From CAADGN01 sp035443945 (lineage in GTDB: Bacteria; Planctomycetota; Phycisphaerae; Phycisphaerales; UBA1924): DNA of 64,000 nt. Position numbers and translations under genes: made by a program. Positions 51,040-59,335 of the stretch are shown here, piece after piece. The stretch covers positions 1-64,000 of the forward strand of contig DAOMNQ010000009.1 in the NCBI GenBank assembly GCA_035443945.1. Direction: 5' to 3'. The notes below the pieces were generated by a model, which searched no databases, was not told the origin of the DNA, and saw only the letters and a list, made by a program, of their open reading frames with translations. The stretch's first letter is position 1. Each line of letters opens with the position of its first letter.

Positions 51040-52365
51040 TCACTCCATCCGCAACGTGGACTCGGGCACGTCCGTCCCGACGCCGTCCTCAGGACGCAGG
51101 ACGTCGATCCGGTGCGGCACGACGATCCGCAGGCCGAGCGCCTCGTCCATCCGCGATTCTCCGACCACGCCGACCACGCGCCCGACCTTCGCGCCCAGGT
51201 CGAAGCGGTCGTCCGGCAGGACATACCCGATCGTGCGCGGGCTGACGCCGCCCACCGAAACGATCCGGTACATCAGCGGCAGGCGCCGCCCGTCGTAGAG
51301 CGAACTCGGAACCACGCGCCCGACGAACTCGTACCCCCGCGTCCGCTCCAGCGCAGCGATCCGCTCCGCCACCTGCGACGATTGGGTTTCCGTCTCCGCA
51401 CGCATCGCGGCCAGCCTCGCCCGAGTCTCGCGAAGCCTGATCCACAACTCAACGATCGCAAGCCGCTGCTCGAGGCCGCGCCGAACCCCTTGCGAGAGCG
51501 GCGAGTCGTCCAGCGCCTCCATCCCGCGCCGGATCTCGGCCGCCAGTTCACTCAACTCCGCCGCGTCCGGGTCCTGCTGGCGCAGCGACTCGAACGCCGC
51601 CTCAAGCGCATCGAACGTGCCGACCGGACGCTCGGTCTCGGGCAACGGCGTGGCTTCCTCAGCCGGTGCGGCAGCCTCCGGCGGCATCGGGGGCGTGGAC
51701 TCCTCAGACGGAACGGCCACGGGCGCATCGGCCGGAGTTTCCCGCGCCGCCGGCGTCGGCTCCTCGCTCACGGGGGGGGGCACCGCGGGCGGCTGTGCGG
51801 CCGGCGCGCCCGGCGACGCCTGGTATGCTCGCACTTCCTCCGCTGTCGCCGTGCGCAGGTTGTTCGACGCGATGTACGCCCTCGCACCCGCCGGCGGTTC
51901 GATCTCGTAGCCGACGGTCGCGTTGTCGCGGTTGCGGACGGGCTGAACGATCTTCAGCGACGCCCCCGGTTCGAGTTCGGACCCTTCGGGCATCAGCCGC
52001 TGCCAACTCGCGCCCCAACCCGCGACCATGCTCCGGGCCTTGAGCGCGCTGCGCCGCAAGAGGCGCGCCGTCTCGCCCTCGACCTGGACTTCGCGCGCGT
52101 CCACGAACGCGGTCACCCCGGCGGGGTACGCGACCCGCGCCCACCCGTTCCCCTCCGCGTCTACGCGAACGACCTGCCCGCGCTTCAGTTCGGCAACCTT
52201 GTAGTAGTCCGCCATGTCCCCGCTCCGCATCGGCGCGCCGTCCACCGTGACGACAGCGTGGTACGGCTCCACCGGCCGGACCTGCGCCTGCGCGATGACC
52301 GCCACACTCAGCGAAGCGACAACGAACGACACCAGGCTCTGAACAATCCGGTCTCGACGGAACAT
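51040..52365 (-). CDS. Exported SH3-domain protein
   Basis: The protein has 441 residues. A signal peptide (LVSFVVASLSVAVIAQAQ, cleavage near 28) is followed by a bacterial SH3-like domain (about 35-95, APMRSGDMADYYKVAELKRGQVVRV in parts) and a second SH3-like repeat (about 100-165). A Pro/Ala-rich linker (about 185-250) and a helical, coiled-coil-prone region (about 255-345) follow, then a C-terminal beta-rich segment (GRVVPSSLYDGRRLPLMYRIVS). SH3-like domains bind peptidoglycan or proteins, so it may act at the cell wall. A GGAGGG site precedes ATG 52365. It is followed by the FIST gene 25 bases later. Confidence 0.8.
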   Translation of the reverse strand: MFRRDRIVQSLVSFVVASLSVAVIAQAQVRPVEPYHAVVTVDGAPMRSGDMADYYKVAELKRGQVVRVDAEGNGWARVAYPAGVTAFVDAREVQVEGETARLLRRSALKARSMVAGWGASWQRLMPEGSELEPGASLKIVQPVRNRDNATVGYEIEPPAGARAYIASNNLRTATAEEVRAYQASPGAPAAQPPAVPPPVSEEPTPAARETPADAPVAVPSEESTPPMPPEAAAPAEEATPLPETERPVGTFDALEAAFESLRQQDPDAAELSELAAEIRRGMEALDDSPLSQGVRRGLEQRLAIVELWIRLRETRARLAAMRAETETQSSQVAERIAALERTRGYEFVGRVVPSSLYDGRRLPLMYRIVSVGGVSPRTIGYVLPDDRFDLGAKVGRVVGVVGESRMDEALGLRIVVPHRIDVLRPEDGVGTDVPESTLRME

Positions 52366-52530
52366 CGCGTGTGCCCTCCGTGATCCGCGCCCGCCGTCCT
52401 TGGCGCCCCCGAGACGAGCCGCGAGGCCGCTCGGGGCGATCCGGCGCGTGTGGTGATGAGTCTACCCGGCCCGCCCTGCGCGTGCGGGCCTTTGACCGAG
52501 AGGCGTTCAGGGGCTAGGTTGTCCGCACGA

Positions 52531-54351
52531 ATGGACACCACCCTGTCACGGGACCTGCCGCGGATGCTCCTCTTCTGCGGGCTGGCCGCGGCGGTGGGCG
52601 GGTGCGCCTCGCCCATCGCTCCCCGAACCGAAGCGGACCTTCGCCGATCCGTCGTCGAGGCGGTCCGTCGCGAGATGACCGAGGCCGAGCGCGACCCCAC
52701 GCGCCGCGCGACCACCCGCAGCGCGGACGCGCAGGCGTTGCCGATCCCGCCGCATCTGATGGCCGAACTCGAGCAGATGTCCGGCCCCGGCTCGCGGAAC
52801 GTCGCCGCGACGCCGCTCACGGCTGACCTGATGGGCCTCCCGCAGCGCACCGTCGCCGTGAGCCTCGAACGCGCAGTCCGCTCCGCCGTTGAGAATAACC
52901 TCGAAGTCCAGTTCGCACGCCTCGCCCCCGCCATCGTCCAGAGCCAGATCGTCGCCGCCGAGGCCGCCTTCGACTGGACGTTCTTCTCCAATCTCCAATG
53001 GACCAACCAGGACCAGATGCGCCCTTCCCAGGCCTCGTCCGGTTTCCCGATCGGCACCGGCCTCGACCAGCGACAGATCGTCGAGTCCTCAACGGGCCTG
53101 CGACGGCAACTGACCAGCGGCGGCCGCCTCACCGTGCAGCAGGACCTCATCTACACCGACTTCGCCACCCCCGGCCAGAGCTTCACCCCCGACCCGGCCA
53201 CCACGCTCACCGTCAGCGCGCAGATCGACCAGCCCCTGCTGCGCAACTTCGGCTCCGATGTCGCCCTCGCGCAGGTCCGCCTCAGCCGCAACGCTGAACG
53301 GAACTCCGTCGCCCAACTCCGCCGCGATCTGATCCGCCTGACGAACGACACCGAGCGTGCCTACTGGGAACTCGTCCGCGCCCACCACGATCTCGCCATC
53401 CTCCTTCGCCTCCTCCAGCGCGGCGAGCAGGTCCGCGACATGCTCCGCATCCGTCAGGAAGAGGGCCTCGACGCCCGCCCGGCCAACGTCGCCGAGGCCA
53501 TCGCCCGCGTCGAACGCCGCAAGTCCGACGTCATCGCCGCCCAGGTTACCCTCCGCCAGGCCAGCAACCGCCTCAAGGTGCTGATGAACGACCCCGACCT
53601 CACCGTCGGGTCCGAGGTCCTCGTCCTGCCCGTCGATCAGCCCATCGACGCACCCATGGAGTTCAGCCTCCTCCAGGCCCTCTCCACCGCCCTCGCCCAG
53701 CGACCCGAGATCGAGCAGGCCGTCATCTCCATCGACGACACCTCCATCCGACAGGTCGTCGCAGCCAACCAGCGCCTGCCGCAACTCGACATGCGCGGCC
53801 AGATCCGCTTCCACGCCATGGACGACGACCTGAGCGTCTACGACAGCGTCTTCGACGGCAAGTTCGTCGACTACATCGTCGGCCTCTTCTTCGAGCAGCC
53901 CATCGGCAACCGCGCCGCCGAGGCCGGCTTCCGCCAGCGAAGGCTCGAACGCATGCAGGCCGTCATCTCCTACCGAAACACCGTGCAGGGCATCGTCCGC
54001 GAAGTGAAGGACGCCCTCGACTCGGTCACGCTCTACTACCAACTCATCGCCCAGACCCGCCTCTCTCGGATCGCCTCCGCCGAATCACTCCGGGCCCTGC
54101 AGGTCGAGAACGAACTGCTGACGGGGCTGACCGCCGAGCGCCTCGCCCTCGAACTCAACCAGCAGGAGTCGCTCGCCGCCGCCGAGCGCGCCGAGATGGA
54201 AGCCCTCACCAGTTTCAACGCCTCCATCAGCCAGTACCACGCCGCCGTAGGCACGAACCTCGAACGCAACCGCATCGAGTTCGTCGTCCCCGACGCCGAA
54301 GAGGCCCTGGCCGGCCGAACTCGCGGCCGCGCACGCGCCGAGTCGGAATAA
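52531..54351 (+). CDS. TolC-family outer-membrane efflux lipoprotein
   Basis: The protein has 606 residues. A lipoprotein signal ends AVGGC (lipid Cys25). The TolC fold follows in two structural halves: VSLERAVRSAVENNLEVQFARL starts the first helical pair, and FSLLQALSTALAQRPEIEQAVISI the second. It has long helices for the periplasmic tunnel and short beta stretches for the outer-membrane barrel. A first segment of about 60 residues is extra. It could serve any of the adaptors in the genome, including the HlyD protein at 27145. It lies 8 bases before tsaC, which has its own -10 box. Confidence 0.9.
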   Translation: MDTTLSRDLPRMLLFCGLAAAVGGCASPIAPRTEADLRRSVVEAVRREMTEAERDPTRRATTRSADAQALPIPPHLMAELEQMSGPGSRNVAATPLTADLMGLPQRTVAVSLERAVRSAVENNLEVQFARLAPAIVQSQIVAAEAAFDWTFFSNLQWTNQDQMRPSQASSGFPIGTGLDQRQIVESSTGLRRQLTSGGRLTVQQDLIYTDFATPGQSFTPDPATTLTVSAQIDQPLLRNFGSDVALAQVRLSRNAERNSVAQLRRDLIRLTNDTERAYWELVRAHHDLAILLRLLQRGEQVRDMLRIRQEEGLDARPANVAEAIARVERRKSDVIAAQVTLRQASNRLKVLMNDPDLTVGSEVLVLPVDQPIDAPMEFSLLQALSTALAQRPEIEQAVISIDDTSIRQVVAANQRLPQLDMRGQIRFHAMDDDLSVYDSVFDGKFVDYIVGLFFEQPIGNRAAEAGFRQRRLERMQAVISYRNTVQGIVREVKDALDSVTLYYQLIAQTRLSRIASAESLRALQVENELLTGLTAERLALELNQQESLAAAERAEMEALTSFNASISQYHAAVGTNLERNRIEFVVPDAEEALAGRTRGRARAESE

Positions 54352-54354
54352 AGT
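54349..54354 (+). promoter_or_regulatory. -10 box of leaderless tsaC
   Basis: TAAAGT, beginning in the TolC stop codon, ends 5 bases before ATG 54360. Confidence 0.5.
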
Positions 54355-54359
54355 CCGTC

Positions 54360-55409
54360 ATGGACGCCGGCCCCGAGCAGATCGCCGAGGCGGTGCGCCG
54401 CCTGAGCGCGGGCGGCGTCGTCGCATTCCCCACCGAGACCGTCTACGGCCTCGGCGCGGACGCCCTCAACCCCGACGCCGTCGCCCACGTCTTCCGCCTC
54501 AAGGGCCGCCCCGCGAACAACCCGCTCATCGTCCACGTCTCCGGCCCCGCGATGGCACGCGAGGTCGTCTCGCACTGGACGCCCGACGCCGACCGCCTCG
54601 CCGACGCCTTCTGGCCCGGCCCGCTCACCATCGTGCTTCCCAAGGCCGATCGCGTCCCCGACATCGTCACCGCCGCCGGCCCGACCGTCGCCGTCCGCTG
54701 CCCAGACCACCCGCTCACGCTCGCCCTCCTCGAAGTCTTCAACGGCCCGCTCGTCGGCCCCAGCGCGAACCCCTCCGGCTTCGTCTCCCCCACCACCGCC
54801 GACCACGTCCGCGCCGCCTTCTCTCAGAGCCGAGCCTTTCAAGGCTCGGACTCGTCCGCCTCCTCCTCTGAGGACCAAGCCCTCCGCGACTCCACGCCCG
54901 GCGTCTACATCCTCGACGGAGGCCCCTGCCGCGTCGGCATCGAATCCACCGTCCTCTCCCTCGCCGACAACCCCGCACGCGTGCTGCGACCCGGCATGGT
55001 CAGCGCGGAGGAGATCGCCCGCGTGCTCGCCCGTCCCGTTGTCGAGGCCCCCCCCTCGCCCGCGAGCGATGCCGCGCCGCGCGCCTCGCCCGGCCTGATG
55101 CGCTCGCACTACGCCCCGCGCAAGCGCGTCGTCCTCGCGCCCCCCGAACTCGCCGGCATCGACCTCAAGCGTCCGATGACCGTCATCGCCGCTCGCCCCA
55201 TGCACGCCGTGCCGACCTTCCGCCTGATCGCCATGCCCGATGATCCCGCCGATTATGCGCGCGGCCTCTACGCAGCCCTGCGCGACGCCGACGAGCACGG
55301 CCCCGGAGACCTCATCGTCGTCGAGACGCCGTGGGACGGCCCGGAACCTTCCGCGCAGTGGCGGGCCGTCGCCGATCGTCTCCGGCGCGCCGCAAGCCCG
55401 CGCGACTGA
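54360..55409 (+). CDS. tsaC: L-threonylcarbamoyladenylate synthase (Sua5 type)
   Basis: The protein has 349 residues and makes threonylcarbamoyl-AMP for the t6A modification of tRNAs decoding ANN codons. The YrdC domain is in PTETVYGLGADALNP (24-38), LKGRPANNPLIVHV (47-60), FWPGPLTIVLP (84-94), GPSANPSGF and STVLSL. The C-terminal Sua5 domain (about 245-345) follows the linker SPGLMRSHYAPRK. Residues about 155-178, rich in Ser, are an extra segment encoded by a palindromic insert (54823-54872) that keeps the frame. Confidence 0.94.
   Translation: MDAGPEQIAEAVRRLSAGGVVAFPTETVYGLGADALNPDAVAHVFRLKGRPANNPLIVHVSGPAMAREVVSHWTPDADRLADAFWPGPLTIVLPKADRVPDIVTAAGPTVAVRCPDHPLTLALLEVFNGPLVGPSANPSGFVSPTTADHVRAAFSQSRAFQGSDSSASSSEDQALRDSTPGVYILDGGPCRVGIESTVLSLADNPARVLRPGMVSAEEIARVLARPVVEAPPSPASDAAPRASPGLMRSHYAPRKRVVLAPPELAGIDLKRPMTVIAARPMHAVPTFRLIAMPDDPADYARGLYAALRDADEHGPGDLIVVETPWDGPEPSAQWRAVADRLRRAASPRD
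54823..54872. repeat. In-frame palindromic insert inside tsaC
   Basis: A perfect palindrome, CCGAGCCTTTCAAGGCTCGG (54830-54849), is nested between CTCAGAG (54823-54829) and CTCTGAG (54866-54872). The insert encodes a Ser-rich stretch absent from typical YrdC/Sua5 proteins and lies between core elements, where a loop is expected. It resembles in-frame palindromic elements such as those known in Rickettsia. Confidence 0.65.
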
Positions 55410-55492
55410 ACATCGCCGACGAACAAGCCGATCCCGTGGCAGGGTGCGCTATCCTTGCCCCCCGAACCCCCGTCACGCCGGAGGAAACCCGC

Positions 55493-56980
55493 ATGTCCGC
55501 CCCCGTCCGCGTCGCCCTCGCCCCGGGCGACGGCATCGGCCCCGAAATCACCGAAGCCGTCCTCGCCGTCTTCGAGGCCGCGGACGTGAACGACCACATC
55601 GAGTTCGTCCGCGTCCGGATGGGCCGAGCCGTCTTCGAGCAAGGCGACTCCCGCGGCGTCACCGACGAAGCCCTCGCCACTGTCGAGGACTGCGGCCTCG
55701 TCTTCAAAGGCCCGATGGAGACGCCCAAGGGCGGCGGCGGCAAGTCCATCAACGTCACGCTCCGCAAGATGTACTGCGCCTACGCCAACATCCGCCACTT
55801 CCGCGCCCTCCCCGGCGTCGAGACCGTCTACTCCCGCGCCGGCGTCCCCGTGAACTTCTACGTCGTCCGCGAGAACGTCGAGGACACCTACGGCGGCATC
55901 GAGCACCGCCTCACCAACGACGTCGTCGAGTGCAAGCGCCTCATCTCCGCCCCCGGCTGCGACCAGGTCCACCGCGCCGCCTTCGATCTCGCACGCCGCC
56001 TCGGCCTCTCGCGCGTCACCTGCGGGCACAAGGCCAACATCATGAAGATGACCGACGGCCTCTTCCTCGAACGCTTCCACGCCACCGCCGCCGACTTCCC
56101 CGGCATCCAGCACGAGGACGTCATCATCGACGCCCTCTGCATGAACCTCGTCCTCCGCCCCCACAAATACGAACTCGTCGTCCTCCCGAACCTCCAGGGC
56201 GACATCGTCTCCGACCTCGCCGCCGGCCTCGTGGGCGGCCTCGGCTTCGCCCCCAGCGCGAACATCGGCCAGCACGTCTCCATCTTCGAGGCCGTCCACG
56301 GCTCCGCCCCCGACATTGCCGGCAAGGGCATCGCCAACCCCACCTCGCTCCTGCTCTCGGGCCTGATGATGCTCCGCCACGTCGGCCTCGTCCGAGCCGC
56401 CGCCACAATCGAGAACGCCCTCCTCGCCACGCTCGAAGACGGCGTGCGCACCGGCGACTTCGGCGATCCGGCGCGCGAGCCCGTCGGCACCATGGCCTTC
56501 GCCCGCGCGATCGTCGATCGCCTCGGCCGCACGCCGCGCACGGCGCCGCCCGTCCCCGTCCCCGAGCGCGACGCACCCCCGTTCACGCGCCCCGAGCGGC
56601 CGCGCATGAACACGCTCATCCGGACCTTCACGCAGGTCGTCAGCCACCACGCCGGCTGCGACGTCTACGTCGAGACGACCATCAGCCCCCCCGAACTCGC
56701 CGCCCACCTCCAGCGCCTCTGCGAGCACACCCCCTTCACGCTCACCATGATGTCCAACCGCGGCACGCAGGTCTGGCCCGCCGGCTCCGTCTTCACCGAG
56801 GTCGTGGACTACTACCGCGTCCGCTTCGAACTGCGCAACGCCGCCGAACTCGGGCGCTACGGCCAGGCCGCCGCCATCGCCCTCCTCAACCGCATCGCCG
56901 AGAAGTTCGCGGTCACCGACTTCCAGCCTCTCAAGATGTACGACGGCAGGCCCGGCTTCAGCCTCGCGCAGGGGCAGTAG
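55493..56980 (+). CDS. icd: Isocitrate dehydrogenase, long (Thermus/Rickettsia-like) form
   Basis: The protein has 495 residues and oxidises isocitrate to 2-oxoglutarate in the TCA cycle. Motifs are APGDGIGPEITEAV near the start, FKGPMETPKGGGGKSINVTLRK (substrate loop, in parts), YVVRENVEDTYGGIEH and EAVHGSAPDIAGKGIANP, the last being the cofactor site. The N-terminal 340 residues are the enzyme core. A C-terminal domain of about 125 residues (RPRMNTLIRTFTQV onward), also seen in Thermus-type ICDH (about 496 residues), completes it. A GGAGG site precedes ATG 55493. Its 3' end overlaps the mddA gene by 23 bases. Confidence 0.93.
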   Translation: MSAPVRVALAPGDGIGPEITEAVLAVFEAADVNDHIEFVRVRMGRAVFEQGDSRGVTDEALATVEDCGLVFKGPMETPKGGGGKSINVTLRKMYCAYANIRHFRALPGVETVYSRAGVPVNFYVVRENVEDTYGGIEHRLTNDVVECKRLISAPGCDQVHRAAFDLARRLGLSRVTCGHKANIMKMTDGLFLERFHATAADFPGIQHEDVIIDALCMNLVLRPHKYELVVLPNLQGDIVSDLAAGLVGGLGFAPSANIGQHVSIFEAVHGSAPDIAGKGIANPTSLLLSGLMMLRHVGLVRAAATIENALLATLEDGVRTGDFGDPAREPVGTMAFARAIVDRLGRTPRTAPPVPVPERDAPPFTRPERPRMNTLIRTFTQVVSHHAGCDVYVETTISPPELAAHLQRLCEHTPFTLTMMSNRGTQVWPAGSVFTEVVDYYRVRFELRNAAELGRYGQAAAIALLNRIAEKFAVTDFQPLKMYDGRPGFSLAQGQ

Positions 56981-57713
56981 CCCCACGCCGGATCACCCTC
57001 GGAGCGAAGCGCGGCGTCGTCCGCGTGTAGTTCTCGTAGTCTTCGCCGTACAGGTGCTTCAGGTCGCGCTCCTCGAACCGCACCGCCACCAGTATGTACG
57101 CCGAGAGCAGCACGGCGAACAGCAGGTGCGAGGCCGTCATCGTCGGCGTCGACCAGAACGCCAGGAACCACCCCGTGTACAGCGGGTGACGCATGGTCCT
57201 GTACAGCGCGCGCGTCTTGAACGGCAGCGGGCGGTACGGCGCGCCCTTGAAGTGCAGCCACGCCTGCCGCAGCCCGAACAGGTCGAAGTGGTCCGTCATG
57301 AACGACGACAGCGGCACCAGCAGCCACCCCGCCGCGAACAGCGACCACAGCACGATCCGCCCGGCCTCGTGCTCCACGTGCCACACCACCCCGCCGAGCG
57401 GCCTCCACTGCCAGAACAGCACGATCATCAGCAGGTTGGAGATCAGCACGTACGTGCTCCGCTCCGCCGCCGGATGCACGAACCGCGTCCACCACCGCTT
57501 GAACCACTGCCTCGCCATCACGCTGTGCTGCACGCCGAACACCGCGATCATCCCCACGTTCACCGCCAGCGCAAGCCACAGCGGGTCCGTCCGCGGGCCG
57601 TCGAGCGTCGTCGGCACGAGGAACCCGCCGACGAACGCGCACGCGTACGCGAACACGCCAAGGAACATCACCCAGCACGCCACGGCATAGCCCACGATCA
57701 GATACCGCTTCAT
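56958..57713 (-). CDS. mddA: Methanethiol S-methyltransferase (NnrU/MddA family)
   Basis: The protein has 251 residues and about five or six membrane helices. The MddA signature is clear: VQHSVMARQWFKRWWTRFVHP, ERSTYVLISNLL, LFWQWRPLGGVVWHVEH, DHFDLFGLRQAWLH, MRHPLYTGWFLAFWSTPTM and EERDLKHLYGEDYENY (each shorter than 21 residues). Such enzymes methylate methanethiol with S-adenosylmethionine to make dimethylsulfide; other NnrU-type roles are less likely given this match. It starts 4 bases inside the end of the unknown Cys protein gene (ATGA), so the two are coupled. Its end overlaps icd. Confidence 0.88.
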   Translation of the reverse strand: MKRYLIVGYAVACWVMFLGVFAYACAFVGGFLVPTTLDGPRTDPLWLALAVNVGMIAVFGVQHSVMARQWFKRWWTRFVHPAAERSTYVLISNLLMIVLFWQWRPLGGVVWHVEHEAGRIVLWSLFAAGWLLVPLSSFMTDHFDLFGLRQAWLHFKGAPYRPLPFKTRALYRTMRHPLYTGWFLAFWSTPTMTASHLLFAVLLSAYILVAVRFEERDLKHLYGEDYENYTRTTPRFAPRVIRRGATAPARG

Positions 57714-58504
57714 GATCCGACTCCTTGTGAGACTCCCCCGGACCGAGCGCTCACGCTCAGCCGGACCGGACGAACGTCGTAGAACACGTCCCGCTTCATC
57801 CCCGCGAACGTCACCGACCCCGGGCACGCCCGCACCATCTTGCGTCTGCCCGGCGAGACCAGGTCGAAGAACTCGGCGCACGACGAGCACACGCCCGCGT
57901 TCCCCGTCACGCTGTGCGCCACGTCCTCGCCGTCGATCCGGGCCGTGAACCGGCCCGACAAGAAGTTCGCGTGGTTCGCCCGGTGGCCCAGCCAGTGCCG
58001 GCGCAGCGTCTCCCCCCGTCCCCAGAACCGCGTGACACGGAACAGCCACCGCATCAGCACCGCGTCGAGCCGATGGACGCGCTCCCAATCGCCCGGCTTC
58101 GCTCCGCGGTACTCGTCGGACTCGATCAGCGCTGCCAGTTCGTCGTCGCCCGGCATCCGCTCCGGCTCGAAGTCCGACGCTCCCAACTCGACCGCGAGGA
58201 ACTCACCCAAGCCCTCGGGCAACCGATGGTCCGACACGACCATGTACAGCCCCGCCCGCATCGACTCACGGTACCACGAACCCTGACGGTTGCAGAACCC
58301 GTTCCACCGGCCGGGTGGCGTGTAGACCAGCCGCCTCCCCCGGCTGCGCAAGGCCTGGCACGGTGTGAGAGTCGCGGCGCGCAGCCGGTAGCCCTGCACG
58401 CGCAGTTGAGTCTTCACACGCTCGAATGCCGCCGGGTCGATCCAGTAGACGTAACGATGGGCGGGTTCCGCGGAGCGGTCGGGCTTGGGTGCGAGGCAGA
58501 TCAC
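57710..58504 (-). CDS. Unknown protein with conserved-looking C-terminal cysteines
   Basis: The protein has 264 residues. GTG 58504 has a strong GGAAGGAG site 7 bases upstream and is preferred to the ORF start 78 bases earlier. No family recognised. The middle is rich in Arg and Trp. The C terminus carries GVCSSCAEFFDLVSPG, then RKMVRACPGSVTFAGMKRDVFYDV; the CxxC pair plus a third Cys could bind metal or make a disulfide. There is no signal or membrane helix. It is translationally coupled to mddA (4-base overlap), so a role with methanethiol or its methylation is plausible but inferred. Confidence 0.75.
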   Translation of the reverse strand: MICLAPKPDRSAEPAHRYVYWIDPAAFERVKTQLRVQGYRLRAATLTPCQALRSRGRRLVYTPPGRWNGFCNRQGSWYRESMRAGLYMVVSDHRLPEGLGEFLAVELGASDFEPERMPGDDELAALIESDEYRGAKPGDWERVHRLDAVLMRWLFRVTRFWGRGETLRRHWLGHRANHANFLSGRFTARIDGEDVAHSVTGNAGVCSSCAEFFDLVSPGRRKMVRACPGSVTFAGMKRDVFYDVRPVRLSVSARSGGVSQGVGS

Positions 58505-58617
58505 GGTCGTCTCCTTCCGGCTCAGCCGGGTTGTCGCCCTCCGCCACGCGGCCCGGCGACCACCAAGCATTCGGAAAGACACGCCCGAAGGGGACTTGAC
58601 TCGTGGTCCAACCCACC

Positions 58618-58648
58618 TTGACCCCCGGTCAAGGGGTGGCGGGGGTCA
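58618..58648 (-). terminator. Hairpin at the end of rpiA
   Basis: TGACCCCC (58619-58626) and GGGGGTCA (58641-58648) can form an 8-base stem that includes the rpiA stop codon. An alternative TTGACC/GGTCAA hairpin overlaps it. There is no T-run. Confidence 0.45.
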
Positions 58649-59335
58649 CCCCTCGCGACGCAGTCGGTCGATCGTCCCGTCCGACCGCTCGACGAAGACC
58701 TCATCGGCCTCGGTCAGGAACAGGCCGTGGTCCACCACGCCGGGGATCGAGTTGAGCGCGGCGTCCAGTTCCTCGACGTCGTGCTCCCCCAGCGCAACGT
58801 CCACGATCAGGTTCCCGTTGTCCGTGATGAACAACTCCCCCTTGATCGTCCGCCGCACCACGCCGTTCAGCCCCAGCGACCGTAACTCCGACCGCACCGC
58901 CGACAGCCCGAACGCCAGCACCGCGACCGCCAGCGTCGTCCGCGTCCCCAGCCGATCAACCATCTTGCTCTCGTCCACCATGTAGATGCGCCGCTTCGAC
59001 GCCCACGCCACGATGCGCTCTCGCGTCATCGCCCCACCCGCCCCCTTCAGCATTCGCAGGCTCGGGTCCACCTCGTCCGCCCCGTCAAACAGCAGGTCCA
59101 CGCTCTCCACCATCGCGAAGTCCATCACCGGAAGCCCGTGGTAGCGCGCCAGCGTCTCCGTAGCGTGGCTCGTCGGCACGCACCGCAACTCCAGCACCTG
59201 CTCCTTCACGCGCTCAGCCAGCGCCACCACCCCGCGCGACGCCGTCCGCCCCGTCCCAAGCCCCACGATCATCCCCGGCTGAATCTCCGCGATGACGGCC
59301 TCGGCCAACGCGTCCGCTACCCGTTGTTCGCTCAC
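58646..59335 (-). CDS. rpiA: Ribose-5-phosphate isomerase A
   Basis: The protein has 229 residues and interconverts ribulose-5-phosphate and ribose-5-phosphate. Motifs are GLGTGRTASRGVVAL (phosphate site), PTSHATE, LFDGADEVDP (catalytic Asp region) and LKGAGGAMTRE, plus SELRSLGL and TDNGNLIVD. Length matches bacterial RpiA (about 220). GTG 59335 overlaps the aldehyde dehydrogenase stop by 4 bases. A PfkB kinase and an ALDH lie upstream on the same strand, suggesting a sugar-related unit. Confidence 0.96.
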   Translation of the reverse strand: MSEQRVADALAEAVIAEIQPGMIVGLGTGRTASRGVVALAERVKEQVLELRCVPTSHATETLARYHGLPVMDFAMVESVDLLFDGADEVDPSLRMLKGAGGAMTRERIVAWASKRRIYMVDESKMVDRLGTRTTLAVAVLAFGLSAVRSELRSLGLNGVVRRTIKGELFITDNGNLIVDVALGEHDVEELDAALNSIPGVVDHGLFLTEADEVFVERSDGTIDRLRREG

